64,000 nt of DNA, taken from NCBI RefSeq assembly GCF_029784155.1, contig NC_073693.1:155620848-155684847 (forward strand), given 5' to 3'. This DNA is from Uranotaenia lowii (taxonomy: Eukaryota > Arthropoda > Insecta > Diptera > Culicidae). The notes beneath the pieces were generated by a model. That model was not told where the DNA came from, ran no database searches, and worked only from the letters and a program-made list of their open reading frames with translations. The position numbers were made by a program, and so were the translations under genes. This document shows, piece by piece, positions 45,565-57,264 of this stretch (within the stretch, counting starts at the first letter, position 1; every line of letters starts with the position of its first letter).

Positions 45565-46789
45565 CAAAAAACAGGAAACAAAAGGCATGGAAGATAATTT
45601 TCAATAGATTATTTTCTTTGAATAAATTATTCATTAACCAAAGCTGTTTGGATAATAAAAAAAACTTTTTATTTATTTGATCTACGCAGATGGTTTTTTC
45701 AAATAATTTTATTTTTAATGTTTGGTTTGAAGTAAGAAACAAAAAAAAATTGACTGCAAACCGGATTCTTGATTATAAAATAAAGGTTTTATTTTTTCAT
45801 CTCGTGGAATTTTAATAAAATCCCAAATTCAGTATAAAGAAGTAGTTGTACCCGCACACCCGCAAGCGCATTTTATACATCATTATGACTCTAATAAGGC
45901 CAAAATCTGGCTGTATTGCCCTGTTCTAGAAACGTCATTATGTCTATTTTTTTAATATTTGGTAAAAATCATTCTGCTGTAAAATTTTTATCACTAGTGC
46001 TTTTATAAAGCTCTATAGCTTTATTATGGTTGAATTTTAGGAGAAATCGAATTTCGCTTTCTGATGCTGACTTCCAATGCTCTTTGAAATGCTTTAAATG
46101 AGCGAAAACCTCATTAAAAATTCTGCGACTTTCAGTGATTTAGAGAATTTTTAAGTCACGCGAAAGCCGCTATCTTTGATTTCAAGACGGCGCACTGTGG
46201 TCCAATTCTCAAAAAGCTGGCAAAAAGTCTGTTTTCAAAAATTTTTTGTTCTGTTCTATTCAAAAATGATTATTTAACAAAAAATATCATATTATCAGGG
46301 CCGGATTAAGCTATCGGGGGGCCCGGGGCAATTTTTCTCGGGGGGCCCCTATAATTCAATTTTTTTTCCAAATGCTACTCAGAAAATACAAAACCTTTTA
46401 AACGTGTAAAAAACTGAAGATGAGTTCATTATATTATCTTCAAATAGCCATGTTGTCTGCGTAGAAAATAGTTTCTGGTATGTATCTTCAAATAAAAATT
46501 GGTAATCAATCACTTGCAAACATTGCGGGAGAATTTAGAAATTTGTTAGAAATGAAAACCCTGTTTAAAGCTGCAAAATACAAAATTCAATTCTAATTTT
46601 TTTTTAACTCTTATCACCAACTGAAATTCTCTAATTAAAAAAAAACGATCGGATAGATATTTAAAATTATTTTCATATCATCATTGATCGTTTGGTTTGT
46701 GCTTTTTCGAGAAATATTTACCTAGTGACAATTAGGAAGCATCATGAAGATTTCAAACATAGAAATTTTTAATTTCATTGTGTGATCAG
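45565..46789. other. AT-rich region with a diverged tandem-repeat unit and a solitary hAT-like end
   Basis: 46040-46200 contains 'agccgctatctttgatttca' and resembles one unit of the array at 48.9-50.3 kb. At 46297 'cagggccggattaagc' followed by G/C-rich text looks like one terminus of a hAT-type element. No matching opposite terminus is visible. Confidence 0.4.
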
Positions 46790-46940
46790 TCGGACATCGT
46801 CCTGTAGATGGGCAACATCGAGCCCGAAACCGGTCGACAAAAAAGGTAATTTTTGAATCCTTTTTCCGTTTTGTAAGAACGTTAAGTGTCGTGTCCTGTA
46901 ATACGTCGTGTTTTAATTGTGTAATTAAGTTCTTACGTTG
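46790..46940 (+). repeat. remnant 3' end of a second Penelope-like element
   Basis: Contains 'gcccgaaaccggtcgacaa', a phrase typical of Penelope 3' regions, with a hammerhead-like fold at 46797-46840. No RT coding remains nearby, so this is a 3' stub or a heavily eroded copy. It belongs to a subfamily different from the element at 11.7-14.5 kb (stem III ACCGGT rather than ACGT). Confidence 0.5.
46797..46840 (+). ncRNA. degenerate hammerhead-like fold
   Basis: CTGTAGA (46802-46808) stands where CUGANGA is expected, with U replacing the conserved A. One T follows, then stem II GGGC / GCCC (46810-46813 with 46822-46825), GAAA (46826-46829), palindromic CCGG(TC), and GAC, which can pair with the GTC before the core. 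The layout is the same as at 14441-14484, including the extra base before stem II. The core substitution makes cleavage unlikely. Confidence 0.45.
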
Positions 46941-48869
46941 GCACAATCCCGTTTAATATGAGTGACATAGAAAACAAAATTAAAAAAAAATAAACAAAAT
47001 AATGAAATCCACATTCCATAGAGATACAGATATAACAGCTTAAGAATTCAAAACTATAACTCACGTTATATTCAGAATCAAAATTCAGTGTCTCAAATCT
47101 AAATCATAATTTCAAATCAAGTTTTGAGAAACAAAATACGAATTAAATCAGAGCAAAAGCAGAAATTGCACCAAATGTGAATTTCAATTCGATGAAAGAG
47201 AGTTGAAATGAAAGACGGATAGAATATCAGAAGAAAATTCTAAAGTGGTGAAAAGAGCGAAGAGCATTTGAAATAGAAGCTTGACCACATACTAAATTCT
47301 TTGTCCCACACCAATTAACTGTGTTGAAGAAGTAGTACCCAATAGAGAAGGCACTACGTTTTCCGATACAGTTAATTATGGATGGTTCTGATTATAAAAA
47401 ACGATAAGCTCATTAAATAAATTCTTGAGTTAAAATTTTCCATCAGATTGCTGCAAAATCTCTCACATCCTAGAAAGGTCCATTGAATCTGAAATTTACT
47501 CAAGATTACAATATGTACAAATGAAATTAAATAAAAACAGATTTACATGACAACGCTCTTGTGCCGATAACTTTATTTTTACTATTTCATTAGTTAACGT
47601 GTCAATATTGAAATTCTCTGATAGATGAGAATTTTTTAACAATTTCGATCTCACTGATCAAAATTTTGAAATTAAGGGGTGTAGGCTTTTTTCTCAAATG
47701 ATCATTTACTATACCAATGATTGTTTTAAAACAAAATTCACATTTCAAACGAGAGAAACAAACTTTGTGCTTCATTTTTTTTAGCTATTTATTGAACTTG
47801 TACTTTTGATTTTTGATTTTATTTCATATTTTTAAAAGAATACCATGAAAGTTTCAAGCTATTTTATATTTCAATTGTTTACTATAAATTTTGAACAATT
47901 TTAAATAATCAGAAAATATTTGAAAAACCGTAATTTAATTATATTTTGGGAGTTATTCCTAATTGAAAAATTAACACAGAAATTTATACTAGTGTTTCAA
48001 AGTGCATCAAAATATGAAAAGCATGTTTTTCGGGATGGAGTTTTGAGAAAAAACAACCTATAGATCCAATAAAATATCAATTTACTTCATGATCCGGGAG
48101 GATATTGGTTTAGAAGTTAAATTTGTCATTCTCCAAAAATGGCAAAAAGGCAGCCCAATTTGTAATATCCAAAATCAAAGTAGTTTTAACGATGGCCAGT
48201 AGTTTTGTCCACTGAAGAAACGTCTGGACAACTGGTAAATTTTGGTTTTTGATATTAAAACTCAACAAAAATAGTCGATAAAATCTAAAAGCATTCGCAA
48301 TATTTTGTATTTCAGAAATGTGGGAATCTATGCAACGTAAAATTAGAGTGAAGTTATATGGAGTTTTTTTTTAAATATCTAGTTAAAGTTATAAAATTCA
48401 AAATATTTATCGTTTTTTGCAACTAGATTCGAATTAAAAAAATTTCAACTTTATTCCAAAACACAAATGTTTATAAGATAAGGTGTAAAATAATGTAAAT
48501 ATAATTGTAAAGCATAATATATTCGCGATTTGAATATTTCAATGCATTCAAATCTTTGCGAAATTTTCTAATATATTCAAACTTTTCTAAGCATTTCTTT
48601 GAGAACTCCTAAACGGGTAAACTTATGACTATTATATCAAAAATACATGGTGTCATGTAGCCAGAAAATGCCGGAATACGATGAAATATTTAGATGGATA
48701 ACTATGGGCGCTTCAAGATTTATTATTATTATTATTATTTTATATGGGATTTTAAACTGATTTGTTTATTTATCCCGTAAACGCGCTTCAAGAATCGACT
48801 TTCTTCCAGCTTTTCTGGGTTTTGGACCACAGTGTGGCGTTGAAAAGCGAAATTTGTCTTCTATTTGTC
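46941..48869. other. AT-rich, no gene seen; TTA microsatellite near 48720-48740
   Basis: Long AT-rich interval. The only structure I see is a (TTA)n run at about 48720-48740. Confidence 0.45.
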
Positions 48870-50300
48870 TAACCCTTTCAACCCATTTTCATATTGTGGG
48901 GGTTTCATCCGATTTTTAGTAATTTACAGCAATTTGAGTTCAACGGAAGCCGTCATCTTGAATTTCAAGATATTTAGGTTTTCATTTATTAACAGCATTT
49001 TAAACTTAAGCGAATACCGCAGATTCGACTTCTTTTTGCTAAGCCATTTCACCCAATACTCATATTATGGGGGTTTCAAGCTATTTTAAGTAATAAATAT
49101 GCTTGAGAAGAAAAGATTTCAAGACGGTGTCAGATAGCGAAATTCGACTTATATTCGTTGTGCTTTTTCAACTAATACCCATATTCCGGGGATTTCATGC
49201 GATTTTCAATCATTTTCAGCATTTTCCAGTTGAGTGGAGGACACCATCTTGGATTTCAAGATGGCGTCGGACAACGAAATTCGATTCTACTTGTGTTGTC
49301 CTTTCACCCAATACTCACATTGTAGATGTCTCATGAGATTGTCAGTCATTTAGGGAACATCCATAAATGACGTAGCTTTTTTTCGAATTTTTATACCACC
49401 CCCCTCCCCCCTCGTAGCATTTCGTCACAAAGTCATTGACCCCCCTAGATAATAACGTAGCTTTAATAAACCCCCCCCCCCCCCCCCCATTTTTAAAAAT
49501 CGAAATTTTATTTAAAATAATACAAAAAATAACAAAAAAAAGGGAAAGAAGTTATAAATGGCAGTTTAAAAAAGCATATCAATCAGTCAAAAAAAATCAA
49601 GCTACCTTTCAACAAACAGGATAGCTAGTAAGTATTCAATCAGTTGCGTCGGTCCAAATTATCTCCATTCGGGATTCCAATGAAATCGTTGGGCAGCTTT
49701 CCTCCATCGTCTGTTCGGCTGGAATAATTGCATCTGCGATGTCAGCTGCCTCCACCCACTCTCAATCGTCCTCCGGAGTGATGACCAACTCTTCTTGTCC
49801 TCTTTTGCCTACAATTCGCTTTGGACGAATCTTTCTATCCGAGGCTGGGACCTTGTGGATTTTGCTATGCTCCTTTTGGAGAACATTTGAAGCAAAATAT
49901 AAATTGCATTTCTTGCATGTAGGTACGCTCCTTGATACGCTTGAAAACAGTCGGGCAGTAGAAGTCAAAAGCTACATGTTCAGAATGGATTGAATTAGGC
50001 ATAATTTTGCTCAAATTTGATTTTTTTTTCGATATTTAATCAAAGCTACGTAGCTTTACTTGAACCCCTACCCCCACTCTCGTCACACATCGTCACACAA
50101 AGTTAAACTCCCCCCCTCCCCCTCAAATGCTACGTCATTTATGGATGTTCCCTTAAAGCTTTGAAATGAAAAGTGAAGATCGCCATCTTAGATTAATGAT
50201 GGCGTCAAGCAACATATTTTTTCTCCGTCTTGTTTGGGCCTCGCACTCAATTCTCATATTGTAGAGATATTCATACCACTTCCGGTGATTTGAGGTATTT
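48870..50300. repeat. tandem array of ~120-170-bp units, split by a MITE
   Basis: The phrases 'acccaatactcatattatgg' and 'ttggatttcaagatggcgtc' recur at about 48881, 49051, 49170, 49308 and, beyond the MITE, 50243. Spacing is irregular (roughly 170, 120 and 138 bp). Units are diverged. Each contains an imperfect or perfect small palindrome of the type CCATCTTG-N5-CAAGATGG. No coding potential. Confidence 0.65.
49353..50152. mobile_element. TTA-flanked (PIF/Harbinger-type) MITE (800 bp)
   Basis: Termini GGGAACATCCATAAATGACG and its inverse, with TTA on each side (49350-49352 and 50153-50155). C-rich runs lie near both ends, including about 18 C at 49471-49488. The two short ORFs inside (49739-49993 plus, 49762-49968 minus) overlap. 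The minus one has a C2H2-like string, CKKCNLYFASNVLQKEHSKIH, that could be a captured or chance zinc-finger sequence. Confidence 0.82.
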
Positions 50301-50443
50301 GAAAGAATTTTATATATTTTTTATTTAATTCAAAAATATCACACATGACTTGTCACAAATGTGAAAAATGAGAGCTCAAATTCAAATATGTGCAATCTAG
50401 CCTGAACGTGTCCTGTTTTGACACCTTGATCGAGAACTGTCAC

Positions 50444-50845
50444 CAGTGATGGTTTGAATCATTTGACTTATTTTTGAATCATTTGGTTATAACTTCTTTT
50501 GAAAACATTTTTCCATGAAATGATGTTCTAAACTTTAGTAGATACAGATCTAAGCTACAACTTTCTTGTATGTCATAAATATGTATCTTCAATGTGGTAT
50601 GAATTGTAGGATTTAATCCAACCCGCTAATCCAAATGATTGTGATTACGATCATTGCTCAAAAATTTAAACTTTTCGATTTCTCATTCATAAGGCATAAG
50701 AGATACAGGTTTGTGTTGGTCACAAAAGTTGCAGCTAAGATCTAGTTCTACTAAAGTTTAGAACATCATTTCTGGGAAAAATGTTTTCAAAAGAAGTTAT
50801 AAGCAAATGATTCAAAATTAAGTCAAATGATTCAAACCATCACTG
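50444..50845. mobile_element. foldback hAT-type MITE (402 bp, ~125-bp inverted repeats)
   Basis: Left end CAGTGATGGTTTGAATCATT. The right end is its inverse, and the arms pair over about 125 bp with few mismatches. A perfect 8-bp duplication ACTGTCAC flanks it (50436-50443 and 50846-50853). The remaining ~150-bp loop has no coding sequence. Confidence 0.9.
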
Positions 50846-50853
50846 ACTGTCAC

Positions 50854-51159
50854 CAAATTTTAATACGGTTTCAAAATTAAGCACTGCGCGCCTTTATAAA
50901 ACATGTTTAAAAAAGCTTGACACGATCTTCTTAGTTTATGTTTCATTTAAGTTTTAAAAGAGCATTGAACAAAATAATCATAATATTTAATAAATGCTTT
51001 AAAAGCGTTTTAGAACTACCTGAACACAAACGGTTGATTTAAAAAATCTAAGAAAACCATAATAAAACAGCTTTAAAACTAGCTACATTTAAAATGCCAG
51101 GATAAAACCATAATAAAACTACATTAAAATGCTAGTTGGCTTAATCTGTGTTACTTAGG
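50854..51159. other. AT-rich spacer, no feature seen
   Basis: No supported feature. 'aaccataataaaac' occurs twice near 51056 and 51107. Confidence 0.45.
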
Positions 51160-51893
51160 TAGGCATGTACCGGGTCAGCCAAAGCAGCCGTCCGCCTACG
51201 ATATGCGGAGCTGGAAAAGGCAGTTAATGAGCTTGTAGACGAGACCAGAGAGCCTGGACAAACTTCCTAGGAGAAGAGGGAGAAAAAGGCGCCGCCAATG
51301 GAGATATCCGATTACTTTATGACATTTTTCGCCGCCTTAGTGGTGCAAGGAATAATGCTAGAATGCCGCTAAAAGGTCGAGCCGATCGAACAGATCAGCT
51401 CAAACGTTGGACTGAGCATTTTGAAAAACTTTTCCGAGTCACAAATAGCGATGGCCAACAGAACCCGCAGCTCGAGGCGCCAACAGTAAGTCGCATTAAT
51501 GGAGTCATATCGGAAGCGCCCTCGCTGGCTGAAATAGAAGCGGCAATCAAGGACATGAAATCCAACGAAGCACCTGGAATCGATTGCATTCCTGCTGAGA
51601 TGCTGGAAGCCGACCCTGTCATATCAGCACAAATATTGCACCGTCTTTTTGGTGACATTTGGGATACAGCAACATTCCCGCCCGACTAAATGCAGGGTAT
51701 CCTCGTCTCGAATGAAGGAGATCAAAGTGCGGTAACTGGCGAGGCATAATGATGATCTGTACAACCCTCAAAGTACTCTTCAAAATGATCCTAAACAGGA
51801 TCCAGGAGTAGATTGACGCTACACTCCGATGGCAACAAGCTAGATTTCGATTTGGACGATCATGTGTGGACCACATCACAACAATAAGAAGCA
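51160..51893 (+). pseudogene. fragment of the RTE LINE (same family as 25-30 kb)
   Basis: Corresponds to about 25675-26317 plus 27241-27350 of the larger copy, without its TA MITE. The open part at 51363-51689 reads KDMKSNEAPGIDCIPAEML, the RT finger region. A deletion removes the 'ILVKVPKKRDL' block, and the right end is cut within the sequence matching 'tgtgtggaccacatcacaac'. Truncated at both ends and inactive. Confidence 0.82.
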
Positions 51894-52240
51894 TTCGAGT
51901 GACTGAACTTTTGATTTGAAATTATGTTAGGAAAAACGCAAAAAAATGTTTCGATAATGTCACTTTTTTGGTATTTCTTGAATATTTTGTTCTCACGCAA
52001 TGCAAATGTACATATTTCCAATACATGGAACTTACTGCAAAATTCTCTTCCTACAACTTTGGCTTTCCGAGAATAACCTGCAACAGTTGGTTTAGTATGG
52101 AAAAGAAATTGGCGATTCAATAGGGCAATTGTTTTAATTTACATGCTAAATTATTTCCAGACTATTGTTTACAACAGAATACACTGTTTTTTAGCTGGTT
52201 CTAATTTTTTATTTCGTATGCGTAAAGTGAATTAATCGTT
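51894..52240. other. AT-rich spacer, no feature seen
   Basis: No supported feature. Confidence 0.45.
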
Positions 52241-52266
52241 TATAACAAATAAGAACCCTAATTTTG

Positions 52267-53570
52267 AGACTTGGTAGGCTGTGGCCGTTTATTACGGGTG
52301 TTTTTTTTTCGGCTGCAAATTTGTACTCCCGAAAATGAAATTATTCTTGAAGAATTGAGAGTTGTGTTCCAACAATCTGACAGCTACCAGTAGTGTCAGC
52401 AAAATAACGAAGAAGAAGTAGAAGAGAATTGTGCTAAGCTGATTTTAGGAAACTATCACTACGCCTTCCGGACTGGCCCTGGATCAAATTCATTCGTGAA
52501 AGACGGCAACCTTCGGAGTACTCATTGAGATAAGTGTTTTTCTTTATTATCATTTTCTTCAGTTTAAAATTCACATTTTGTAAATTACTGAACATTGATT
52601 ATTTTTTCGAAGTTCGAACGTCTAAAAAAAGATTTTCTAAAAAGGCAGTCAAGCCAGTTCGGTAGATAAGGAAAAATAAGACTAGTCTAAATTTTATTTT
52701 CCATTGAATGTCGCACTATTTTTGTGCTGGAAAAAGCAATACAATTTTATGAACAAATTTTATTAAAAAACCAAGTCTCAAGATATCGAAAGGTAATTAC
52801 TTTTTTTACCTAAGTACAAGAATTTGATGCAAAAAATATGTATATCTAAACTTCTTGATAAATTTGAATATGATCTCATCAGATGTACAGAAGTTTCAGT
52901 AGAGAGCTTAGGAGATTAAGAGTAGAAATCTCATGCGACTTCATCACATGTCAGAATGATTTCCATGTTATACTACATTTTCTCTAAACATTCGGCGTAC
53001 TTGGCGGGTCTCTGGATAGATGGCGACAGCCACATTCTTTTCAGAGTTTTGTAATAGGATTCTGATAGTATACAATAGAAGCATAGGGGAATAGGTTTCA
53101 AAAGTGTCTCCAGATCATATCCCTTTTCCCAACATCCACACCAAAATTGTTTTGCTAGGATGCAGAGGTGACCTCGGTCCTAAAGCATAAGTTTATTTTC
53201 TTTCATCCTTTTTTCTTATTTTCCTCTATCTTTTGACTACTAGGACGTGGCCGGCGCCGTTATTGATGGATAAAGAGAGAGCATCAGTTTTGTTCATTGA
53301 GAATATGCTGTCAATCCCAGACACGATTCTTTTGACCTCTGGACAAAATTTATGGCCTCGGTCAATCACGGAGCAGCAACCATTGGCGATGTGGAATTCC
53401 TTCTACTTAGCCACACCTGCGGTTATGGAATCCGAAATGTTTATGTATTAATGATGACGGAATAAAGTCAAACACAAAAGTAACAAATCAGTTTCAGTAA
53501 TAGTTTAAGGTGGTATTTCGAGTTCAATGACTTAAGGTGGATGTGAGTAGTCAATCAAGCTAAGCTAAGC
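52267..53570 (+). mobile_element. retroposed segment (probable 5'-truncated LINE) with 26-bp target-site duplication
   Basis: Identical 26-bp direct repeats, beginning TATAACAAATAAGAACCC, flank it (52241-52266 and 53571-53596). The 3' end carries short tandem repeats (aagct)n immediately before the second duplication, as in several insect LINEs. 53200-53450 is GC-richer and may be a LINE 3' UTR. No RT motif remains in the 1304 bp, so the parent family is not determined. Confidence 0.7.
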
Positions 53571-53596
53571 TATAACAAATAAGAACCCTAATTTTG

Positions 53597-54360
53597 TTTG
53601 TATTAAAATATTTTTTGTTTACATTATACATATTTGTTTGGTTTCATTTTGAAAATATGTGTTTAAAATTCTTTTATGATCGACAATTTCCATTTCAATA
53701 TGTGGCTAAGTATTCATGTCAATCCCAAAAAGGATTTTGAATATAAAAGCAATTTAAACTTTGATGGAGCAAAAAGTAAACCCGTGGCTAGCGCGAACCA
53801 ACTAATAGTCGGAATGTCAGCAAGTATTAGCAACTGTTTCGCAAATAAAAAATGGTTAAGCCAAATTAAATAGCAGTATATTTCGAAAGCCTTATTGCAG
53901 CAGCAGCACTGAAACTCGACACTCGAATCGGAACGCCACAACACATTACGTAAGCTCCCCATCTGTAAATGTGGCTTGACTATAGGAATTACTAAAACAG
54001 ACTTGAATAATCAGGTTAACATCTCCACCAAACTCCACCATTGGTGGCTGGCTGGCTGGCTGGCAATCGGGATTCAATCTACTTAGCTGTTGTTGAGCAA
54101 TGCAAATTGAACCGGGAACTAACGTAACGTAGAGTATAGAGAACGTAGGTATGTTACGTGGAGAATCGAAACCGTTCCGAATGAAAAAGCTTCCGCTTAT
54201 TGAACGCCAGGGCAAGCAATTTCTAAAACTCTGCAAACACCCATCATCCCTCGGATTCCGAAAGGGTAGAAAGGGTTTTCGAAGCGCACCCATCCATTGG
54301 CATCGGTCGGACTAACTGATATACACACACAAGCACACACAGGCTGATGCAGATACCTAC
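53597..54360. other. host-like DNA with TGGC microsatellite
   Basis: From 53880 the sequence becomes GC-richer. A (TGGC)n run lies at about 54043-54063, and CA-rich dinucleotides near 54320-54343. If the exon candidate at 54361-54472 is real, this is its downstream intron. Confidence 0.35.
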
Positions 54361-54472
54361 CTTCTAGAGAGGGCTCACGCTGTCCATCGCTAGACACACG
54401 GATCAAACTAATGCCGGGCGCTGATGGCTCGTGGCCCTCGTTTCGACTCGCCTCGCCTGGAATGGGAGCCAT
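54361..54472 (-). CDS. candidate host first coding exon (37 codons)
   Basis: On the minus strand an ATG with good insect context (CTCTCAATGGCTCCC) opens MAPIPGEASRNEGHEPSAPG and continues to SSDGQREPSLEG. Codons are GC-rich at third positions, unlike the TE sequence around. The frame ends exactly at a strong splice-donor match, GAAG|GTAGGT (donor bases 54360-54355). The peptide is polar, proline/serine/glutamate-rich and probably disordered. I do not recognise the protein. The frame is also open upstream to 54691, so a longer or internal exon is possible. No second exon can be pointed to in this window, so this remains a hypothesis. Confidence 0.28.
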
Positions 54473-55857
54473 TGAGAGCTTAATCCGGTTTTCCGAACCG
54501 TGGGTCTCACTTTGTATATCTCCGACAAACGAACAAACCAAATGACGGATGCTCGGTAAGAATCGATCCCATCCATATAGGAACCGTGCCAACAGTCGAA
54601 CCGTGTCCGGGGTTCCAAATCGGCCCGGGTCAGGGAGTCTCATGGATGGGGTGATGTGGACTGGACCTCCGCACCTCACAGCAGAGTACACATTAAGGCT
54701 TAGAGAGAGAGCTCAGGCTTCGGAACTGATTTCCAAAGTCCAATCTGCTGCAGGAACACTTTTGTTGAAGGTATTAAATAGTTTATCTTTAGTATAACTC
54801 CGAGTTTGTGTGATGAACACAAGCACCGTCATAGTGAGTGTTCCTATTTCATAGACCAACCGGACAAACCGGTGCCGATTTATTTCTCGGTACCAACAAC
54901 AACAACAACTGGTCGTGACGTTACCGGTAGAAGGATTTATGATGAAGTTCATGGAAACGATACGATGCTGCAGTCGGAGTTAAAATTTTTCAAATTCTTT
55001 CCGATAGTTGTAATCTTTTTGGGGAGTTTGAAGATTAGTAGTGCTCTTGCTTATCACCGGTCTCTTGAAGGGTTTTTTTAAATTTTCATCCATCTACCTG
55101 ACAGAAAAACTGTCATCCAAGCAACAATTTTAACTTTAACATGTTTTGTATCTTATAAGGCTCTTGCTGCACATACATACAAGATGTTGGGCACTAACTG
55201 TAGTGTTTATAGTAAAATAAATATGTATGATGAAAATGAGTAAGTATGATTTATGAGTATAATGTCAGTTAATATGAATAGAATTTCAAAGAATGACTAA
55301 AAGCTGTGTATCGTGTAAACCTTCATTCAGTCAGTTAGAACGAAACTTAACGAAAGTGCAACAAAAAAGAAGATAGCCGATTATGTGTCAGTCTGTTAAC
55401 GAAACTTGGAATTAACGGTCGCGCATTTTGAAAGTGATTAAAATTTTGGAAATTTGTATCCGAAAATTCGATTAAAAAGTACGACACTAACTAGAGATTT
55501 TGTTCGCAATTTCGCTGAAGTTCAACTGAAATGTTGATTTTTTCTAAAACCTATGTGATTTGTGTCTAAGAAACAGTCGGTGAGTGTATTTCTAATTATT
55601 TTCTTTCAAATATAACTGTTATTTTTCATTTATCATCAGACAGAAACCGGGCAGAATAAAGTTGAAAAAATCAAATTTTTACTTAGAACAATTGGAATGA
55701 ACCCTGTAGATACTTGCTAGAAGGATTCTTATCCACCTGTAACGAATTTTTTCACTTTACTCATTTGTGAACAGATACACAGGCTTCTGAAAGATTCCAT
55801 ATTTTGGAAATTATCTCTTGATTTGGTCAAATTATCGCGAAAAAAATAACATTTTCC
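54473..55857. other. host-like GC-rich DNA turning AT-rich
   Basis: 54473-54960 is GC-rich with a CAA run near 54894-54909. It could be 5' UTR, promoter or intron of the candidate exon. The rest is AT-rich with no supported feature. Confidence 0.35.
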
Positions 55858-56040
55858 TTTCGATCCGTATTTATTCTACAAGCAGCTGTCACTTCTGTTT
55901 GCCCAACGGCTCCCTAACACACATGCACAAAGCAGAAGCCCTATAGGGCGTTTGCACAGTGCATTAGTATAAGTAAGCCGTTGGGCAAACAAATGTGACA
56001 GCCCCATGTTAAATGAATACAAATCGACTAAAGAAAGATA
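55858..56040. repeat. long imperfect inverted repeat (hairpin, possible foldback MITE)
   Basis: CTGTCACTTCTGTTTGCCCA near 55886 pairs with the inverse, TGGGCAAACAAATGTGACAG, near 55982. Pairing with bulges continues outward through 'gtatttattct' and 'aaatgaatac' and beyond, giving arms of about 60-80 nt around a short loop. A related fragment ('agcaaacgccctata') lies at about 56700-56755. No target duplication was found. Confidence 0.6.
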
Positions 56041-57264
56041 TTTTTTGAAGAATTAATGAAAACTATTGAAAAGTTTCTCATGTACAACACATTTTTCGAA
56101 AGCTAGATCATTTTTGACTTGTTTGTGATTTTTTTCTAATTTTGAGTGAAGTTCTTTAACCCTTCATTTCATGATTTTTTATTTTTCCTTAAAAATCATT
56201 TTTTACAGTTGGAAATGTTGGGAACATCAAGAAAAAAAATTAAAATAAAATACGATTTTTCACTTTTTCCATACATTAATTGTTGCAAATTTGTTACTTT
56301 ATGAAACGAAGGGTTAACAAAAATGACGACTTTGTACAGGATATGAGCGTTTTTAGTAAAAGCAGGACAAATATTGCTCAAGGGTATTAATCAATTTCGT
56401 GACGAAAACTCTTAACATCATCTTCCTGGTTCTAAATTTTATATGATAGACCCAACAACGTGAACAAAGAATCCGGGGGAACCGTTTAATGTGCTTTACA
56501 ATGATGGTTGGCTTGTTTTTCATTGTTTATTTTGCTTGGTTTCCCACTGATATCCAATAATATAATCGCAGAATCGTTTCCACTTGTTAGCAAATGATCC
56601 GAAATATACTTTTTCAATGTTTTTTTAAATAAATTGAGCATTCATTTAAGGGAAAACCAACATTTTGGTTGAATTTTGCTTTTTTCGCGTATAAAAATCT
56701 CTAATGTGTGCCCAACAGACCTCTTGTATGTGTGTGTAGCAAACGCCCTATAGCGTTTTCTTTAATTATCCCCGGCTCAAAGGCAGTGGCAAACTATTTG
56801 TTGAAACGTACGGTTCCCTTCGGCACATCAGCAAACTTTTGCTGCCACGAGCAGGACCAAACAATTGTTTGTTTTTGTTTCTCTTGGTAAGTTCAATTCG
56901 AAATCGAGAACAATAGATCAATGATTGCTGATGACAGGTAATGATGATAAACGCGGTACAAATGTTTACATCATCACACGGCTAGGTGAGAATACTCAAA
57001 TTGGGTTTGTGGTAACACTACAATGCTGCCAGATATTCTGGGTAAGAGTATCAAAGTACTCATTGAGAAATAAGTACTTTCCCGGTTAGGGAATATGATA
57101 AGTGTAGAGTCCGATAATAGCAATCACTAATGACTTGTGCAGTTATGTAATGACTAGACTGACGAAACATGAACAAAGATAACTCTTTTCTACTACTGAA
57201 ACCTGCGTTTTCAATAGGTTATGGGCCCAGATACGTCTGGATACGGAAGTAAAGAGTTAGTGAG
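56041..57264. other. AT-rich to mixed DNA, with a fragment related to the 55.9-kb hairpin
   Basis: The relative of the hairpin family lies at about 56700-56755. Otherwise nothing is supported. 56760-56890 is slightly GC-richer without a recognisable frame. Confidence 0.4.

Noticed and set aside
46297..46370. Complete hAT element starting at 'cagggccgg'
   Set aside because: No matching opposite terminus or 8-bp duplication could be found downstream or upstream, so only one solitary end is noted.
48835..49350. CRISPR-like or regulatory array because of regularly repeated palindromes
   Set aside because: Spacing is irregular, the units are diverged along their entire length without unique spacers, and the genome is eukaryotic. 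It is a satellite-type tandem repeat.
49461..49490. Homopolymer C runs (also 29638-29655) as a regulatory or i-motif structure
   Set aside because: They lie in subterminal regions of MITE/hAT elements and may include sequencing or assembly slippage. There is no independent evidence for function.
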